Source: Eucommia ulmoides
Lineage: Eukaryota > Streptophyta > Magnoliopsida > Garryales > Eucommiaceae
Length of the DNA: 64,000 nucleotides
NCBI GenBank assembly: GCA_016647705.1
Contig: CM028329.1
Location: forward strand, 60,033,231 to 60,097,230
Direction: 5' to 3'
Shown here: in pieces, positions 12,076 to 23,409 of the stretch
Layout: each line of letters begins with the position of its first letter
Numbering within the stretch: position 1 is the stretch's first letter
Program-made: the position numbers and the translations under genes
The notes under the pieces: generated by a model
The model's input: the letters and a program-made list of their open reading frames with translations, nothing else
Database searches by the model: none
Told to the model about the DNA's origin: nothing

Positions 12076-12691
12076 GGTGGCGTTTGGTCAGTGTTCCCAC
12101 TTTTCTGAACCCAACTAAAATGGATTAGTTTGAGTTAGATTGGGTTGAGAATTTTGAGAACAGAATTACGTTTGGTAACGATAATTTTTATTTTGTGTTG
12201 AAAATAGAATCGTATTTGGTAACGATTTTATCCTAAAACTAATTTTTATTTTTTTAATTTTTCTTTTGTGTTTGGCGGCGGCGGCAGTGGTGTCAGACGG
12301 TGGCCGGACAGCGGGACGCCGGCGACGGAAGTGGTGGTTGGACTGTGCCGGTGGCGGCAGCGGTGGTGGCCGGACGGTGGCCGGCGGCGGCGGACGGACG
12401 GCGATTCACGATGTCCGGAGACGGTCGCCAGACGGCGACGGCGGTGGACGGCGGCAGGTGGTCGTTGAATGGTGGCCGGAGTTGAAAACTTTGGGTTGAG
12501 TTTTTTGGGCACAAAAAAAAAAATAAAAAAATTGTTTCTCATTTCCTTAACATTTTAAGAATCAATTCCTATTTTTTGGATTGGATTGGGTTGGGTTGAG
12601 TTTTATATTTGCCAAACGTGTTCCCAAAAATCAAACTCATAATTTTTGAGTTGGGTTTAGTTGGAAACACTAACACTAACCAAACGGGGCC
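12076..12691. mobile_element. PIF/Harbinger-like element with GC-rich core (1)
   Basis: 616 bp flanked by TTA (12073-12075 and 12692-12694). The termini are inverted: GGTGGCGTTTGGTCAGTG at the left, and the reverse complement of GGCCCCGTTTGGTTAGTG at the right. The centre (12270-12480) is a GC-rich block of cgg/tgg motifs that opens in several frames on both strands. These frames are compositional and not genes. No transposase is present. The TTA duplication with 'GGCCCCGTTTGG' ends is typical of Tourist-like elements. Confidence 0.8.
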
Positions 12692-12694
12692 TTA

Positions 12695-13734
12695 GTTTGT
12701 GTCTTCGGATATGCCCTAAAGATACCTTTGTCACCGTGTCAGGGTGAACGTACTCGTAAGATCGTCTGAAAAAATAATTATTCTAGTTGAATACAACTTA
12801 ATCTGATCACATTTTATCTAATATATTTTACAACTTATATAATATACTATATATATTAAAAGTGGAAGTCAAAACTAAGAATGAATTACGATTCAAAGCA
12901 AGACATCTCTTCAATCTCTTTATTCCTATCAAATTAATGGTCAAAATCTTCTTTATCACTATTAATATTGTGACCTTAATTTTTTTTTAAATATACATTT
13001 TCACCCTTTTATTTGTAGGAAAAGGTAATTGCATCTTTAAAATTTTATATATTCCTCTAATTTATATATAAACTTCAAGTGAATCCCTAAAAAATTTAGA
13101 AAAATTTGATGAAATGTCTCATTCCATAAAATCATCACTCTGCGGGGTCCTATAATAATGATTTTTTAACACATAACATGGTCCTTATAAAGTATTTTTT
13201 GAGTCTTGGAACCTTTCAACAAGATTCCCAAAAATTTATCCTGTAAAAAATGTTTTATATTTTCTGTTATACATTGATTAAGAATTATAATTATAATATC
13301 AAAGTATTCAAATTAAAAATATATATATTAATATTTTATTTTTAGACCCCCATATGATGCGGGTCTAAAAGTAGTATATATATATATATATATATTAATG
13401 AAAAAGTTAGAAATTTAATTTTTACATAATACTGGGTTAACTTTTACTATTATATTTGATGAAGAATGAATTTGGATAATTAGATATTGTCCACTCTTAA
13501 TACAGAATGTGATTTTCCTAAGTGTTGATTCTTGTAAAGTAATGGACAGTGAGGGGAGGGGGATTGGCGATGTTATACCTCCGTGTAAGAATAAATATTA
13601 CGGTAAATTACAAATTTGATCTTCCTATTTGCAGCGTATTTTCTATGTGACTCTTTATTTTGTTTTTTAATATGTCACTTCTATTTGTATACGATTTTTT
13701 TTAGTCTTCCTGTAAAAAATAGAGGTTAACTTTA
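12695..13734. other. Intergenic stretch with a small MITE copy
   Basis: No gene is visible. Bases about 13080-13245 ('ctctgcggggtcctata') are a reverse-oriented relative of the 138-bp insert at 44629-44766. A TA tract lies at 13374-13395. Confidence 0.4.
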
Positions 13735-13739
13735 ACAGA

Positions 13740-14660
13740 TTTTCGTCATGTAACTTTCACCTGCAGTCTTTCAGTGGTAGAATTTTATTTTATTTTTCTT
13801 CTTTTTGTTGCCTTCTTCCAGCTTCACATCCCACCGGCACCGTCTTTTTCACCTGTTCTTCTTTTTCATTCCTTTTATTGGCGCCGTCTTCCTCTTCGCG
13901 AGACTCTCTCTTGTGTACGATCTACGTGTTATTTTGAAACTCTAAAATATACGACCACGACTATGTACTTTAATCAACAAAATTACAAAATAAACTTTAT
14001 TAATCGTTTGATTATTTATAACAATTTTTATTTTAATTAATTGTGGTAATTGTTTCATAATTTTTATTTTTTAATAGATATTTTGGAAAAAAATTGAGCC
14101 GTCAATATGAAATATAATAATAATTAATGAGAGCAAATATGTCCGAATAATTTTTATTAAATTATTAAAAAGTCAAACTTAGAGCAAGACTTTCTTAGTT
14201 GAGATGTAACCTAGGGAAACTAAATTAATATTGATTAACCAGAAATTAAATGATAAAGAGTGAAGTCAGGAAATTGGGATTGAGGTGGTGGCCTAGTGGT
14301 AGGCTTACCATCTCCCTCCATAGTTAGTGTGGGGGTCTAATTCCACCAGGTGCGTGAGTTGGGTGCGTGTGTATGGGATTCGTTGTTGCTCCTGTGGAAA
14401 TGCCAAACAGTCTCCCACACTCTTGACTGGGGATCGAGGTCCCTTCCACACATATTTAAGTAAGGGATTTCAATCTCATCCGTTCGAAGGGTGCGTGAGT
14501 CGAGAATGTACTTTACCAAAAAAAAAATGGGTCGAGGATGTGTGTGTGAGTCGGGTGCGTGAGTACAAAGGTATTATGACCCCCCCTCCCCTCCCCCAAA
14601 AAAAGTCACAAATTTAACCTAATAAAATCTCTCCTCTACTAATCTATCATTATTCATATC
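13740..14660 (+). repeat. Tandem duplication of the GST2 upstream region, copy A
   Basis: About 590 bp of this segment (13740-14275 plus 14604-14660) is repeated directly at 14680-15250. Shared blocks include 'tgcagtctttcagcggtag', 'gagactctctcttgt' and 'aatgagagcaaat'. Copy A carries a SINE that copy B lacks. It ends with 'taataaaatctctcc', where copy B has a TATA box. Confidence 0.8.
14276..14603 (+). mobile_element. tRNA-derived SINE
   Basis: About 328 bp. Near the 5' end is a Pol III A box (TGGCCTAGTGGT, near 14289), and about 40 bases later a B-box-like GGTCTAATTCC. The 3' end is pyrimidine-rich followed by an A tail. It is flanked by imperfect target duplications, agtcaggaaatt (14264-14275) and agtcacaaatt (14604-14614). 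The sister segment at about 15195-15205 shows the uninterrupted site, which supports a real insertion. The family name is not known to me. Confidence 0.75.
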
Positions 14661-14679
14661 TTACGCAGTCTGGACTTCG

Positions 14680-15250
14680 GTTATGTGACTTGCACATGCA
14701 GTCTTTCAGCGGTAGAAAAGTATTTTTTCTTCTTTCTTTTTCCTGTTGCCGTCTTCCAGCTTCACATCTCGACAGCGCCGTCTTCTTCAACCGTTCTTTT
14801 TCATCCATGCCATTGGCGTCGACTCCTCCTTCGCAAGACTCTCTCTTGTACTATCAAGGTGTCATTTTGAAACTCTAAAACATACTATCTTTCAAATTTA
14901 ATTAACTAAATAACAAAATAAACTTTATTAATCGTTTTGATTATTCACAAGAATTTTTATTTCAATTAAATGCGGTAATTGCTTCATATTTTTAATTTTC
15001 GATAGATATTTTAAGAAAAAATTGATCGGTCAATATGAAGTATAATTAATAATAATTAATGAGAGCAAATCTGTCCAAATAATTCTTATTAAATTATTAA
15101 AAAGTCAAGCTTAGAGCAAGACTTGCTTAGCTGTGATGTAGCCTAGGGAAACTAAATTAATATTGATTTACCAGAAATTAAATGATAGAGAGTGAAGTCA
15201 GGAATTTAACCTTATAAAATCTCTCTTATCACTAATCTTTCGTTATTCAT
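14680..15250 (+). repeat. Tandem duplication of the GST2 upstream region, copy B
   Basis: The GST2-proximal copy of the block at 13740-14660, without the SINE. It contains the likely GST2 TATA box (15213-15220) and therefore most of the proximal promoter. Confidence 0.8.
15213..15220 (+). promoter_or_regulatory. Probable TATA box of the second GST gene
   Basis: TATAAAAT about 105 bases upstream of the start codon, within duplicate B. The matching position in duplicate A reads taataaaat, so only B keeps a consensus box. Confidence 0.5.
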
Positions 15251-15322
15251 ACTCGTCCCTTGTTCGCTCTCTATCCCTCGCTCTCTATCCCTTCTTCGTG
15301 AGCGCTCAAATTTTCTGCGGTT

Positions 15323-17846
15323 ATGGCGATTAAGCTCCACGGAAGCGTGATTTCACCGGCGGCATGGAGAGCTTTCGCTTGTCTGTATGAAAAAGATGTC
15401 GAGTACGAGCTCGTTCCGGTGGATTTTTCGGCCGGAGAGCATAAAAAAGAGCCGTTCATTTCCCTCAACGTAAGCATGTATTACGAATACGAAACTCTAG
15501 ATCCTCATTTTCATGCTAATTTATTGTGATTGAAGCTTGAATTACGAATATGAAACTTGAAATCCTAATTTTCATGCTAATTTACCGTGATTGATGCTTC
15601 AATTACGAATATGAAACTCTAGATCTTCATTTTCATGCTAATTTACTGTGAATGAAGTTTGAATTACGAATACGAAACTTGAGATCCTCATTTTCATGCT
15701 AATTTACTGTGATTGAAGCTTGAATTACGAATATGAAACTTGAGATCCACATTTTCATGCTAATTTATTGCGATTGAAACTTGAATTACGAATATGAAAC
15801 CGTAGATCCTAATTCTCATGCTAATTTACTGTGATTGAGGCTTGAATTACGAATATGAAACTCTAGATCTTCATTTTCATGCTAATTTACTGTGATTGAA
15901 GTTTGAATTACGAATATGAAACCGTAGATCATCATTTTCATGCTAATTTATTGTGATTGAAGCTTGAATTACGAATATGAAACTCTAGATCTTCATTTTC
16001 ATGCTAATTTACTGTGAATTGAGTTTGAATTACGAATACAAAACTTGAGATCCTCATTTTCATGCTAATTTACTGTGATTGAAGCTTGAATTACGAATAT
16101 GAAACTTGAGATCCACATTTTCATGCTAATTTATTGCGATTGAAGCTTGAATTACGAATATGAAACCCTGGATCCTAATTCTCATGCTAATTTACTGTGA
16201 TTGAGGCTTGAATTACGAATATGAAACTCTAGATCTTCATTTTCATGCTAATTTACTGTGATTGAAGTTTGAATTACGAATATGAAACCGTAGATCCTCA
16301 TTTTCATGCTAATTTATTGTGATTGAAGCTTGAATTACGAATATGAAACTCTAGATCTTCATTTTCATGCTAATTTACTGTGAATTGAGTTTGAATTACG
16401 AATACAAAACTTGAGATCCTCATTTTCATGCTAATTTACTGTGATTGAAGCTTGAATTACGAATATGAAACTTGAGATCCACATTTTCATGCTAATTTAT
16501 TGCGATTGAAGCTTGAATTACGAATATGAAACCGTGGATCCTAATTCTCATGCTAATTTACTGTGATTGAGGCTTGAATTGCGAATATGAAACTCTAGAT
16601 CTTCATTTTCATGCTAATTTACTGTGATTGAAGTTTGAATTATGAATATGAAACTCTAGATAGTCATTTTCATGCTAATTTATGGTGATTGAAGCTTGAA
16701 TTACGAATATGAAACCGTGGTTCCTAATTCTCATGCTAATTTACTGTGATTGAGGCTTGAATTACGAATATGAAACTCTAGATCTTCATTTTCATGCTAA
16801 TTTGCTGAGATTGAAGCTTGAATTACGAATATGAAACTTGAGATCCTCATTTTGATGCTAATTTACTGTGATTGGAGCTTGAATTACGAATATGAAACTG
16901 TAGATCCTAATTCTCATGCTAATTTACTGTGATTGAGGCTTGAATTACGAATATGAAACTCTAGATCTTCATTTTCATGCTAATTTATTGTGATTGAAGC
17001 TTGAATCACAAATATGAAACTCTAGATCCTCATTTTCATGCTAATTTATGGTGATTGAAGCTTGAATTACAAATATGAAACTGTGGATCCTCATTTTCAT
17101 GCTAATTTGCTGTGATTGAAGCTTGAATTACGAATATGAAACTCTAAATCCTCATTTTACTGTGATTGAAGCTTTAATTACGAATATAAAACCTTAGATC
17201 CTCATTTTCATGCTAAGTTACTGTCATTGTGTTCGATCCTATCAAATTTATCCTGCTTCTGGTGCAGCCATTTGGTCAACTTCCGGCCTTCCAAGATGGA
17301 GATCTCACGCTCTTCGGTAAATTTCACTAAACATTCACAATATCACCGTGATTAGATTGCGTATACATGATTCTTTATTGTATTCAATGTGCAGAATCAA
17401 GGGCGATAACGCAGTACATCGCCCGCACCTTTGCCGACAAGGGAACCCCGCTGATCTTCCAAGATCCAAAGAAGTTGGGGATTCAATTGGTCTGGATGGA
17501 GGTGGAGGCTCACCAGTTCGACCCCGCAGCGTCGAAGCTGGTATGGGAGCTCTGTGCAAAACCGATCTTCGGCTTGGTGATAGACGAGGCGGTGGTGGAA
17601 GAAAACGAAGCGAAGCTAAACAAAGTTCTAGACATCTATGAATCTAGATTGGCTCAGTCCAAGTACTTGGGTGGGGATAGCTTCACCTTGGCCGATCTTC
17701 ATCACCTCCCCCCCATACAGTACCTGAGTGGTTCGAAAGCCAAACGACTGTTTGATTCTCGCCCCCATGTGAGCGCTTGGTGTGCTGATATCTTGGCGAG
17801 GCCGGCTTGGTTGAAGGTTCAGGAGTTGAGTAAGCAGCATGATTGA
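15323..17846 (+). CDS. Phi-class glutathione S-transferase, gene 2
   Basis: Tandem paralogue of the gene at 6257. It is a cytosolic enzyme conjugating glutathione to electrophilic compounds. Exons are 15323-15469, 17268-17316 and 17395-17846, giving 215 residues. Exon lengths 147 and 49 bp and the intron phases equal those of gene 1. It keeps the catalytic Ser11 (VISPAAWR), the glutathione-site motif FGQLPAF, Glu66-Ser67 (FESRA) and the C-terminal FTLADLHHL. The most visible differences from gene 1 are in the C-terminal helical domain, which forms the hydrophobic substrate site, so the two may prefer different acceptors (inference). Intron 1 (15470-17267) is about 1.8 kb and nearly all minisatellite. 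Gene 1 has a 108-bp intron there. Confidence 0.95.
15480..17225 (+). repeat. 61-bp intronic minisatellite with higher-order units
   Basis: About 28 direct copies of a 61-base unit (landmarks 'gaattacgaatatgaaac' and 'tcatgctaatttactgtgat') fill GST2 intron 1. Variant units recur in the same order every six units: the distinctive 'gaatacaaaacttgag' type or its close relative occurs near 15665, 16030 and 16396, spaced about 366 bases. This shows at least three six-unit higher-order repeats. The last copies before the acceptor are shorter and more divergent. The first unit overlaps the donor region, so the unit probably arose from the intron's own 5' end. Confidence 0.95.
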
Positions 17847-19033
17847 GGAAATTTCTTCATCAAATTATCTGAAAAAACAGGTTTCATGTTTATGATCTAC
17901 TGTGTTTTTTATTTCTTGTGTCTGAAAAATAAAGCAAAATCTAGCTATGACCATGTTTAAGATTTCGATCTAGTGTATTGTATTTTGGTTTCATCTATTA
18001 GAAATTATGCAAATTAATGTTTAAATTAGAGCTGGGTTGCCAACTGTCGTTCTACCGTTATCAACTATAAGACTCCAACCGTCGTATTCCGATTAGTGCT
18101 GGCTGGCGAAGCCTCGTTGGTCGGAATTATTTTTAGTTATATTATATATTTTTTAGTAATTTTTTTTAATTATATTTAACTATTTTTTTGGTTGTTTTTA
18201 GGTGTCGGTTGTTGGAAAATCCCATGACTAACCTAAAACAACATACTAAAAAAATTAAAAATATATTAAAATATAATTAAAAAATACATTTAAAGAATAT
18301 AATTAGAAAGTAAGCACGCAAAAAAATTTATTATAGCTAACTGAAAAATATAATTGAAAAATTGTTACGTGTAACTGGAAAAAATTTGATAGTTGGTGGT
18401 CGGATTTTGATGATTGAAATCTTGAGGTTCGACAACAAGATGGCAGTAGTTGGTGGTTGAACTTAGGTGTCCTATTGACTATGATACAAAACATAAGATA
18501 AAATATAATAACAAAATTTATAATTAATTTAAAATTAAAACATGATAAATTATAGATCAAACTATTTGATTGTGACTATTGACCTAATATCCCTTTTAAA
18601 AATCAACACTTTATACCTTTTATACTCCAATTCCAGAAATTAAAGATTTAATTATGGAAGAGATGGCCGAACGGGCCTTTGATATGAGTGCGCCCAATTA
18701 GTCTTGTTTGATTATTTTTTTTGTTCTGCTTCTCATCTACCTAAAAAAAAATTATATCAAATTAAATTAGTATTATTATTATTAATAATTTAGTCGAATA
18801 TGCTAAAAATAGGTAAAAATATTTTTTAAAATCTAAATTTTATATTAAAGGGACAAAATTAAGCTTTATTTTAATTTTTCATTATTTTTTTTATCAAAAG
18901 AAAAATAAAAATTAAAGAGAGAAATAGATATAGAGAAACTATTAATTTGTCTCTTATATATTTTTTCTTTCAAATATTAAATTTAGAAATAAGTATACAT
19001 GAGCGTGTGAATCCCTTTTATTAAGAGAGTGAG
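17847..19033. other. 3' flank of GST2, no gene seen
   Basis: AT-rich sequence. The region 18050-18450 contains repeated 'gttggtggtcgg' and 'gttggaaaatccc' motifs of an unassigned repeat. No gene is supported. Confidence 0.4.
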
Positions 19034-19042
19034 AGTAGAAGA

Positions 19043-19191
19043 TGGGTGGTAAGGTACACTTGAAGTAAAGCAGTTGAGAGACTCTACAAGATTAAGGTTC
19101 GAGCCTGTAGAAAAATACTTGTTGGAAAGGACAACCACGCACCCCGAATGAGCTAGTCTTACACTCGTGGGTATACCCTAAAAAAAAAAAA
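19043..19191 (+). mobile_element. Short tRNA-derived SINE
   Basis: 149 bp with a Pol III B-box match (aaggttcgagcctg), a 3' end 'gtgggtataccct' and a tail of about 12 A. It is flanked by exact target duplications agtagaaga (19034-19042 and 19192-19200). The A box is weak. Confidence 0.8.
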
Positions 19192-19286
19192 AGTAGAAGA
19201 GGGGTGATGTAGTAGGTTTCTAAAGTGTAGGGATTAAAATGAAATAAGATCAAAGTACCAGGGGACAAAAGGTAATTTAAACCAAT

Positions 19287-19357
19287 TGCGCATCCGGGGA
19301 ATCGAACCCCGGTCAGTACCGTGGGAGGGTACTATGATACCACTACACTAGATGCGC
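19287..19357 (-). tRNA. tRNA-Gly (anticodon CCC)
   Basis: On the minus strand the 71-base sequence starts GCGCATC and ends with the complementary GATGCGC plus discriminator A. The D arm holds the A-box sequence TAGTGTAGTGG, and the T arm holds the canonical GGTTCGATTCC. The anticodon stem GTACC/GGTAC encloses the loop CTCCCAC, giving anticodon CCC at 19323-19325. The gene has no intron. Upstream (19358-19370) the minus strand reads CACAACAA, the CAA motif common at plant tRNA start sites. A short TTTT terminator lies about 20 bases downstream (19267-19270). It looks functional. Confidence 0.95.
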
Positions 19358-19608
19358 TTGTTGTGCCTTGTGAGGAATAGTATATATATTTCAGCATATT
19401 CTTTTTATAGTATATTTCTTTTTAGAAAAATTACACATTTATATATATATAAATAATTTTATTTTGTATTGCATTCAAGTTGTAATATTGTCATTTTGTA
19501 CCCTTATATTTTTATTTAGAAAAAAAATATTTAAAAATAATTTGTCGTACAAATAATTTTAGTTTTGCTCTCCAAACTGAAATATTTGACTCCGTACCTA
19601 TTTGATTA

Positions 19609-20164
19609 GGTGGCGTTTGGTAATCATTTCGGTTCCCATCCAGTAGTGAGATGGGAATGAGAATGGGATGGGATAGAATGAGAATAATGTTTCATTCTTG
19701 GAAGTAAAATCGTGTTTAGTAATAATAATATTTTTCTTTTTTTTAGAACAGAATCACGTTTGATAATGATTTTATCCTAAAATAAAAAATAAAATATATA
19801 TATATTTTATTTTATTTTGAGAACATTTTTTTTGTTTTGGCCGGATGGCGGCGGTGGCCGGACAGTGACCGGCTGGCGGCGTCGGAAGTTGCCGGACGGT
19901 GGGCGGTCGGCGATGCCGGAGGTGACTGGCGGCGATGGGCGGCGGATGAACAGTGCGGTGTTTTTTGGGAATAGGATGGGAATAATGAGAAACAATTTTT
20001 TTTTTTGTTTCTCATTTCTTAAGAAAAAAGTTGGCACAATTCTCAAATGGGAATGGAATGGGAACGGAAACAAAAATTACCAAACGCTATTCCCAAACAG
20101 AAATCCCAAAAATCTGAGAATATGATAGAAATTTCTAGGATAGAAACGGTTACCAAACGGGACC
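19609..20164. mobile_element. PIF/Harbinger-like element with GC-rich core (2)
   Basis: 556 bp flanked by TTA (19606-19608 and 20165-20167). The left end is GGTGGCGTTTGGTAATCA and the right end is inverted ('ggttaccaaacgggacc'). The GC-rich centre at 19838-19960 is related to the core of the element at 12076. No transposase. Confidence 0.8.
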
Positions 20165-20167
20165 TTA

Positions 20168-20883
20168 ATTTCTAAGATAAGGTTTCGAGTCCGCAAAAAA
20201 TATATAAAATTGTTATGTTGAACTGTAAAAAAAAATAAAAAAAAATAGTAAATATTTGTTATTATATTCTTGTCGCAGGTTCTTTATTTAAAATAAATAA
20301 ATAAATAAATCATTGATGATAAAGTGAGAATAAGCATTTTATGGGGGCCACATTCAATTTCCATGCCCATTCAAATTATTTCATTTTTCAATACTAATTT
20401 TAATGTTTTAATTCTCTACATTTAAATAATTTGGAAAAAGATAGATAAGGGACAAAAATAAAAAAAATAAAAAACTTAAAAATTTTAGGAGCCGCATGAA
20501 AATATTTATATAAGAAATTAGTAGATTGTGCTTAAAAATAGTTAATTTTGATTTTTTTTTAGTGCTTTGAATAATTTTTTATTCTTTTTATTAATATTAA
20601 TTAAATTAAATTTATCGAGTTAATGTTAATTAGATATGAAGCTCTAATTCGATATTCTAGTTAATATTCACTAATGACTGAAAATAAATCGAATAGCTAA
20701 AAAAACATAAATTGCTCTATAAAAATAATAAAAAATTCAAACCATCGTGGAAATGAGGTTATTATTTAATCTTTTAATAAAACATAGTTATTTTTCAATT
20801 CTTTCATAAACGTCAATGGACACATTTACCCCTTATATATAGGGGTAAATAGAAACCCTAATTCTTCATTCACGTTTGAGCAA
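20168..20883. other. AT-rich intergenic stretch
   Basis: Nothing recognisable apart from A/T-rich filler and a TATA-like 'tatatatagggg' at about 20833-20845. Confidence 0.4.
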
Positions 20884-21164
20884 ATGCCAACCATGTTCTC
20901 TGCCCATCCTCTTTTGCTCGATCTCCCGAACCGCCGCTGCCTGTCTCTCGTATGTCCGACGACGCAATCACCACTGTTGGGATTGTCGCCTTCATCTCTC
21001 TCTCCCGTGCTCATCGACCCTGTCGTGTATTCATCTTTCCCTAACCACCGTCGTTGCCTTCATCTTTTTCTCCCTTTCTCGTCCACGCCGCCATGTGTTC
21101 ATCCGATGACGACGATTTCTACGAACGCCCAGACGATTCTAAGATAGAAGTGGAACTTTCCCAG
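20884..21164 (+). pseudogene. Gene-like first-exon fragment, unknown
   Basis: A GC-richer island follows a TATA-like sequence (20833) by about 50 bases. It has an open frame of 87 codons from 20884 with no recognisable domain. A second frame from 21091 reads MCSSDDDDFYERPDDSK and ends at a plausible splice donor (cag/gtgtga, about 21163). No second exon was found downstream, where only repeats follow. It may be a first exon captured by a transposon or a decayed gene. Confidence 0.25.
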
Positions 21165-21339
21165 GTGTGATGTTCATACAATTTTTCTGATCTCTGGGAG
21201 AGTTTGGGGGTTGGGGTGAATTTCGGTGATTTATATTCTTATGAATGTTTACATGTTTTTGTTTGATTTTCTGTTTTATTGATTTGTGTGTTTTTTTTTT
21301 TTTTTTGTGTTTTATGAATGTTTTTAGTAAAAAATGTCT

Positions 21340-21690
21340 ACACCGATTGTTTTTCATTGATCTTATTTAGTCTTGGGTTTGGTGAATGTTCATATAAAGC
21401 ATTTTTTCATTGATCTTTTTTATTAGGTTTAGTTTTGGTGAATGTTCATATAAATTGTGTTTTTCATAGATTTTTTTTATTAAGTTTGGTGAATGTCCAT
21501 AAACACTGATCTTATTTGGGTTCGAGTTTGGTAAATGTTCATACGAAGTGTTTTTTCATTTGATCTTTTCATTAGGTTTTCGTTTTGGTGAATATTCAGA
21601 CGAAGTGTGTCTTTCCATAATTTTTTTATTAGATTTGATGAATGTCCATAAACACTGAACGAATTTGCATTGATCGTTTAACATTCATAT
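21340..21690 (+). repeat. Degenerate 'gtgaatgttcat' tandem repeats
   Basis: Several imperfect units of 'tttggtgaatgttcatata' alternating with 'ttttcattgatctttt', with a spacing near 60 bases. Origin unknown. A related motif occurs near 9360. Confidence 0.5.
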
Positions 21691-21856
21691 GAATATTCAC
21701 TATTTTTCATTTTTTGTCCGAAAAAATAAAAAATTATCTCATTAGAAAGAGGATTTTGTGAATATTAATTTTATTTTTTTTTCCACTTATTGAGCAGCAA
21801 TTTGATCACAACAACCTTTTTTTGTGATGGGTTTTGATGTTTTTGAAAATTATAAC

Positions 21857-22537
21857 TGATATAGGTAAATCTGGTAAGGAGCATCACGGGGTCAAAAGTT
21901 CACCCAATTATAGAAAAACGACCGAAACGGGGGCTAAAGAACCCCTCAGTACTGAGCTGAGGTGTCCCCCAGCCGAACTGAGGGTCGTCGCAGTGAAAAG
22001 ATCAGGACTGAAGAGCTGAGGTCCGACCTCCCGAACTGACAATCTGTGGCACCCTTTGCTCGCCACCATAGCACTCGGGAGTTCGTCAGGCCGGTGTGAG
22101 GCCATGGCCCATGGGCCTCCAGTGATGGGCTCAAAAGCCAGCCCAAAGGATTAGAGGGTTGACCTGTCTGCTCATTGGTTGTCCAACAGATTAGGCTAAT
22201 TAACCTGAGCTCCTCTCCCCTAAATTCGCGACACTAATCAAGTGCTGGCGCCTATAAATACACTGGGGCATTCACTGCCCAAAGGTACGTGACTACTACT
22301 GAATTCAATCTACACTTTTAGCCCTCCACTTCGGAATACTTATCCTCACGCCGGAGGGACTTACTGGGAACCACCCCAGTAGGTATTTGTGTAGGTACTG
22401 TGTGTAGAAGATTGGAACCCTGCTCGGAGCCCGTCACCACCCCTGAACTCAGTTTGCTGTTGTCTTATCGGTCACCCTCGCCTCAGGTATTCTTCCCGGA
22501 CTATACTGTTGGCCAGCACCACTTTTTGGCATCAACA
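21857..22537 (+). mobile_element. Solo LTR, Ty3-type
   Basis: 681 bp starting TGATATAGG and ending CATCAACA, with exact 5-bp target duplications ATAAC (21852-21856 and 22538-22542). It contains a TATA box (cctataaataca, near 22251) and is far less AT-rich than its surroundings. Overall layout resembles the LTR of element A (47097), but the sequences differ. No internal region remains, so it is the product of LTR-LTR recombination. Confidence 0.8.
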
Positions 22538-22542
22538 ATAAC

Positions 22543-23335
22543 TTATTATAAATATTGGTCGTCGGATACCCCTAAATGGCAGTGGTTTGTAAATACAACA
22601 TCAATCGGGAGGCAAATGTTATAGACTATTTTATAAGAACTAAAAAATTTATTATCCTAATTGAGAGGTTCATTTTATAAGTTGTATATGTCTATATAAT
22701 AAAAATCCCTATTTTATATTTGAATAACTATTTAAAACGTAGATTAATTTATGAATGTTTACCTTCAAATAACACAACTATATAAAATTTTATCTTTATT
22801 TTATTATTTGAGCTTTATAAATATTAAACTTTCGAATTTTTTTATGAACAGTTCACAAAATTAGAATTTCGTCTCGTTACGGTTCACGCGTTACAATAAT
22901 TGTTTTAGAAATTCAAAATTACTGTAATACATAAAATTATATGTAAAAAGTTGTAATACCTTTTGAATTTTTGACAGTAATTTTGAACTTCTGAAAAAAT
23001 ATTGTGGACTGAATTGCTTAAAATAATTTTAATTTCGTAGACCGTTAAAAAAACAAAAATTATAAATATAGCAAATATAATTAAAGAATCTATTCTTTTA
23101 GGTTCCTAAAGCTAAAAAAAAAAAAAACATGTTTTTCAAAAAAGACAATTTTAGTGGCTATCATAATATCGGAGATGCTCTTTAAACTATTTGGCTCATT
23201 GTAGCAAATGCTTTTCCTATGTGTTCTCCACTACCCAAAAGAATCTACCCAATCACAACACGACGCGTGGACCCCACCCTTGATGAGACATGTGTCACCT
23301 TCACCACAAAGCTTTATTCTCAACAATGTACAAGC
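22543..23335. other. Intergenic stretch upstream of a small gene
   Basis: AT-rich to about 23190, then normal composition with possible upstream elements (acgacgcgtggacc, gacatgtgtcac) of the small gene at 23410. No other gene is seen. Confidence 0.4.
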
Positions 23336-23339
23336 CTTC

Positions 23340-23347
23340 TATAAAAT
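23340..23347 (+). promoter_or_regulatory. Probable TATA box of the small gene
   Basis: TATAAAAT 70 bases before the ATG at 23410, followed by a CT-rich leader (cccccttttccactctc), typical of a plant 5' UTR. Confidence 0.5.
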
Positions 23348-23409
23348 CATGAACCCTAATCCCCCTTTTCCACTCTCAATATCTCTTTAGCCATACTTTT
23401 CTTAAAGAG

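Noticed and set aside
12246-12542. Overlapping open frames on both strands (up to 98 codons)
   Set aside because: They come from the GC-rich core of a PIF-like element. All frames are low-complexity Gly/Arg/Pro/Ser runs.
15480-17225. Regularly spaced repeats resembling a CRISPR array
   Set aside because: The units are head-to-tail 61-bp tandem repeats without unique spacers, inside a plant intron.
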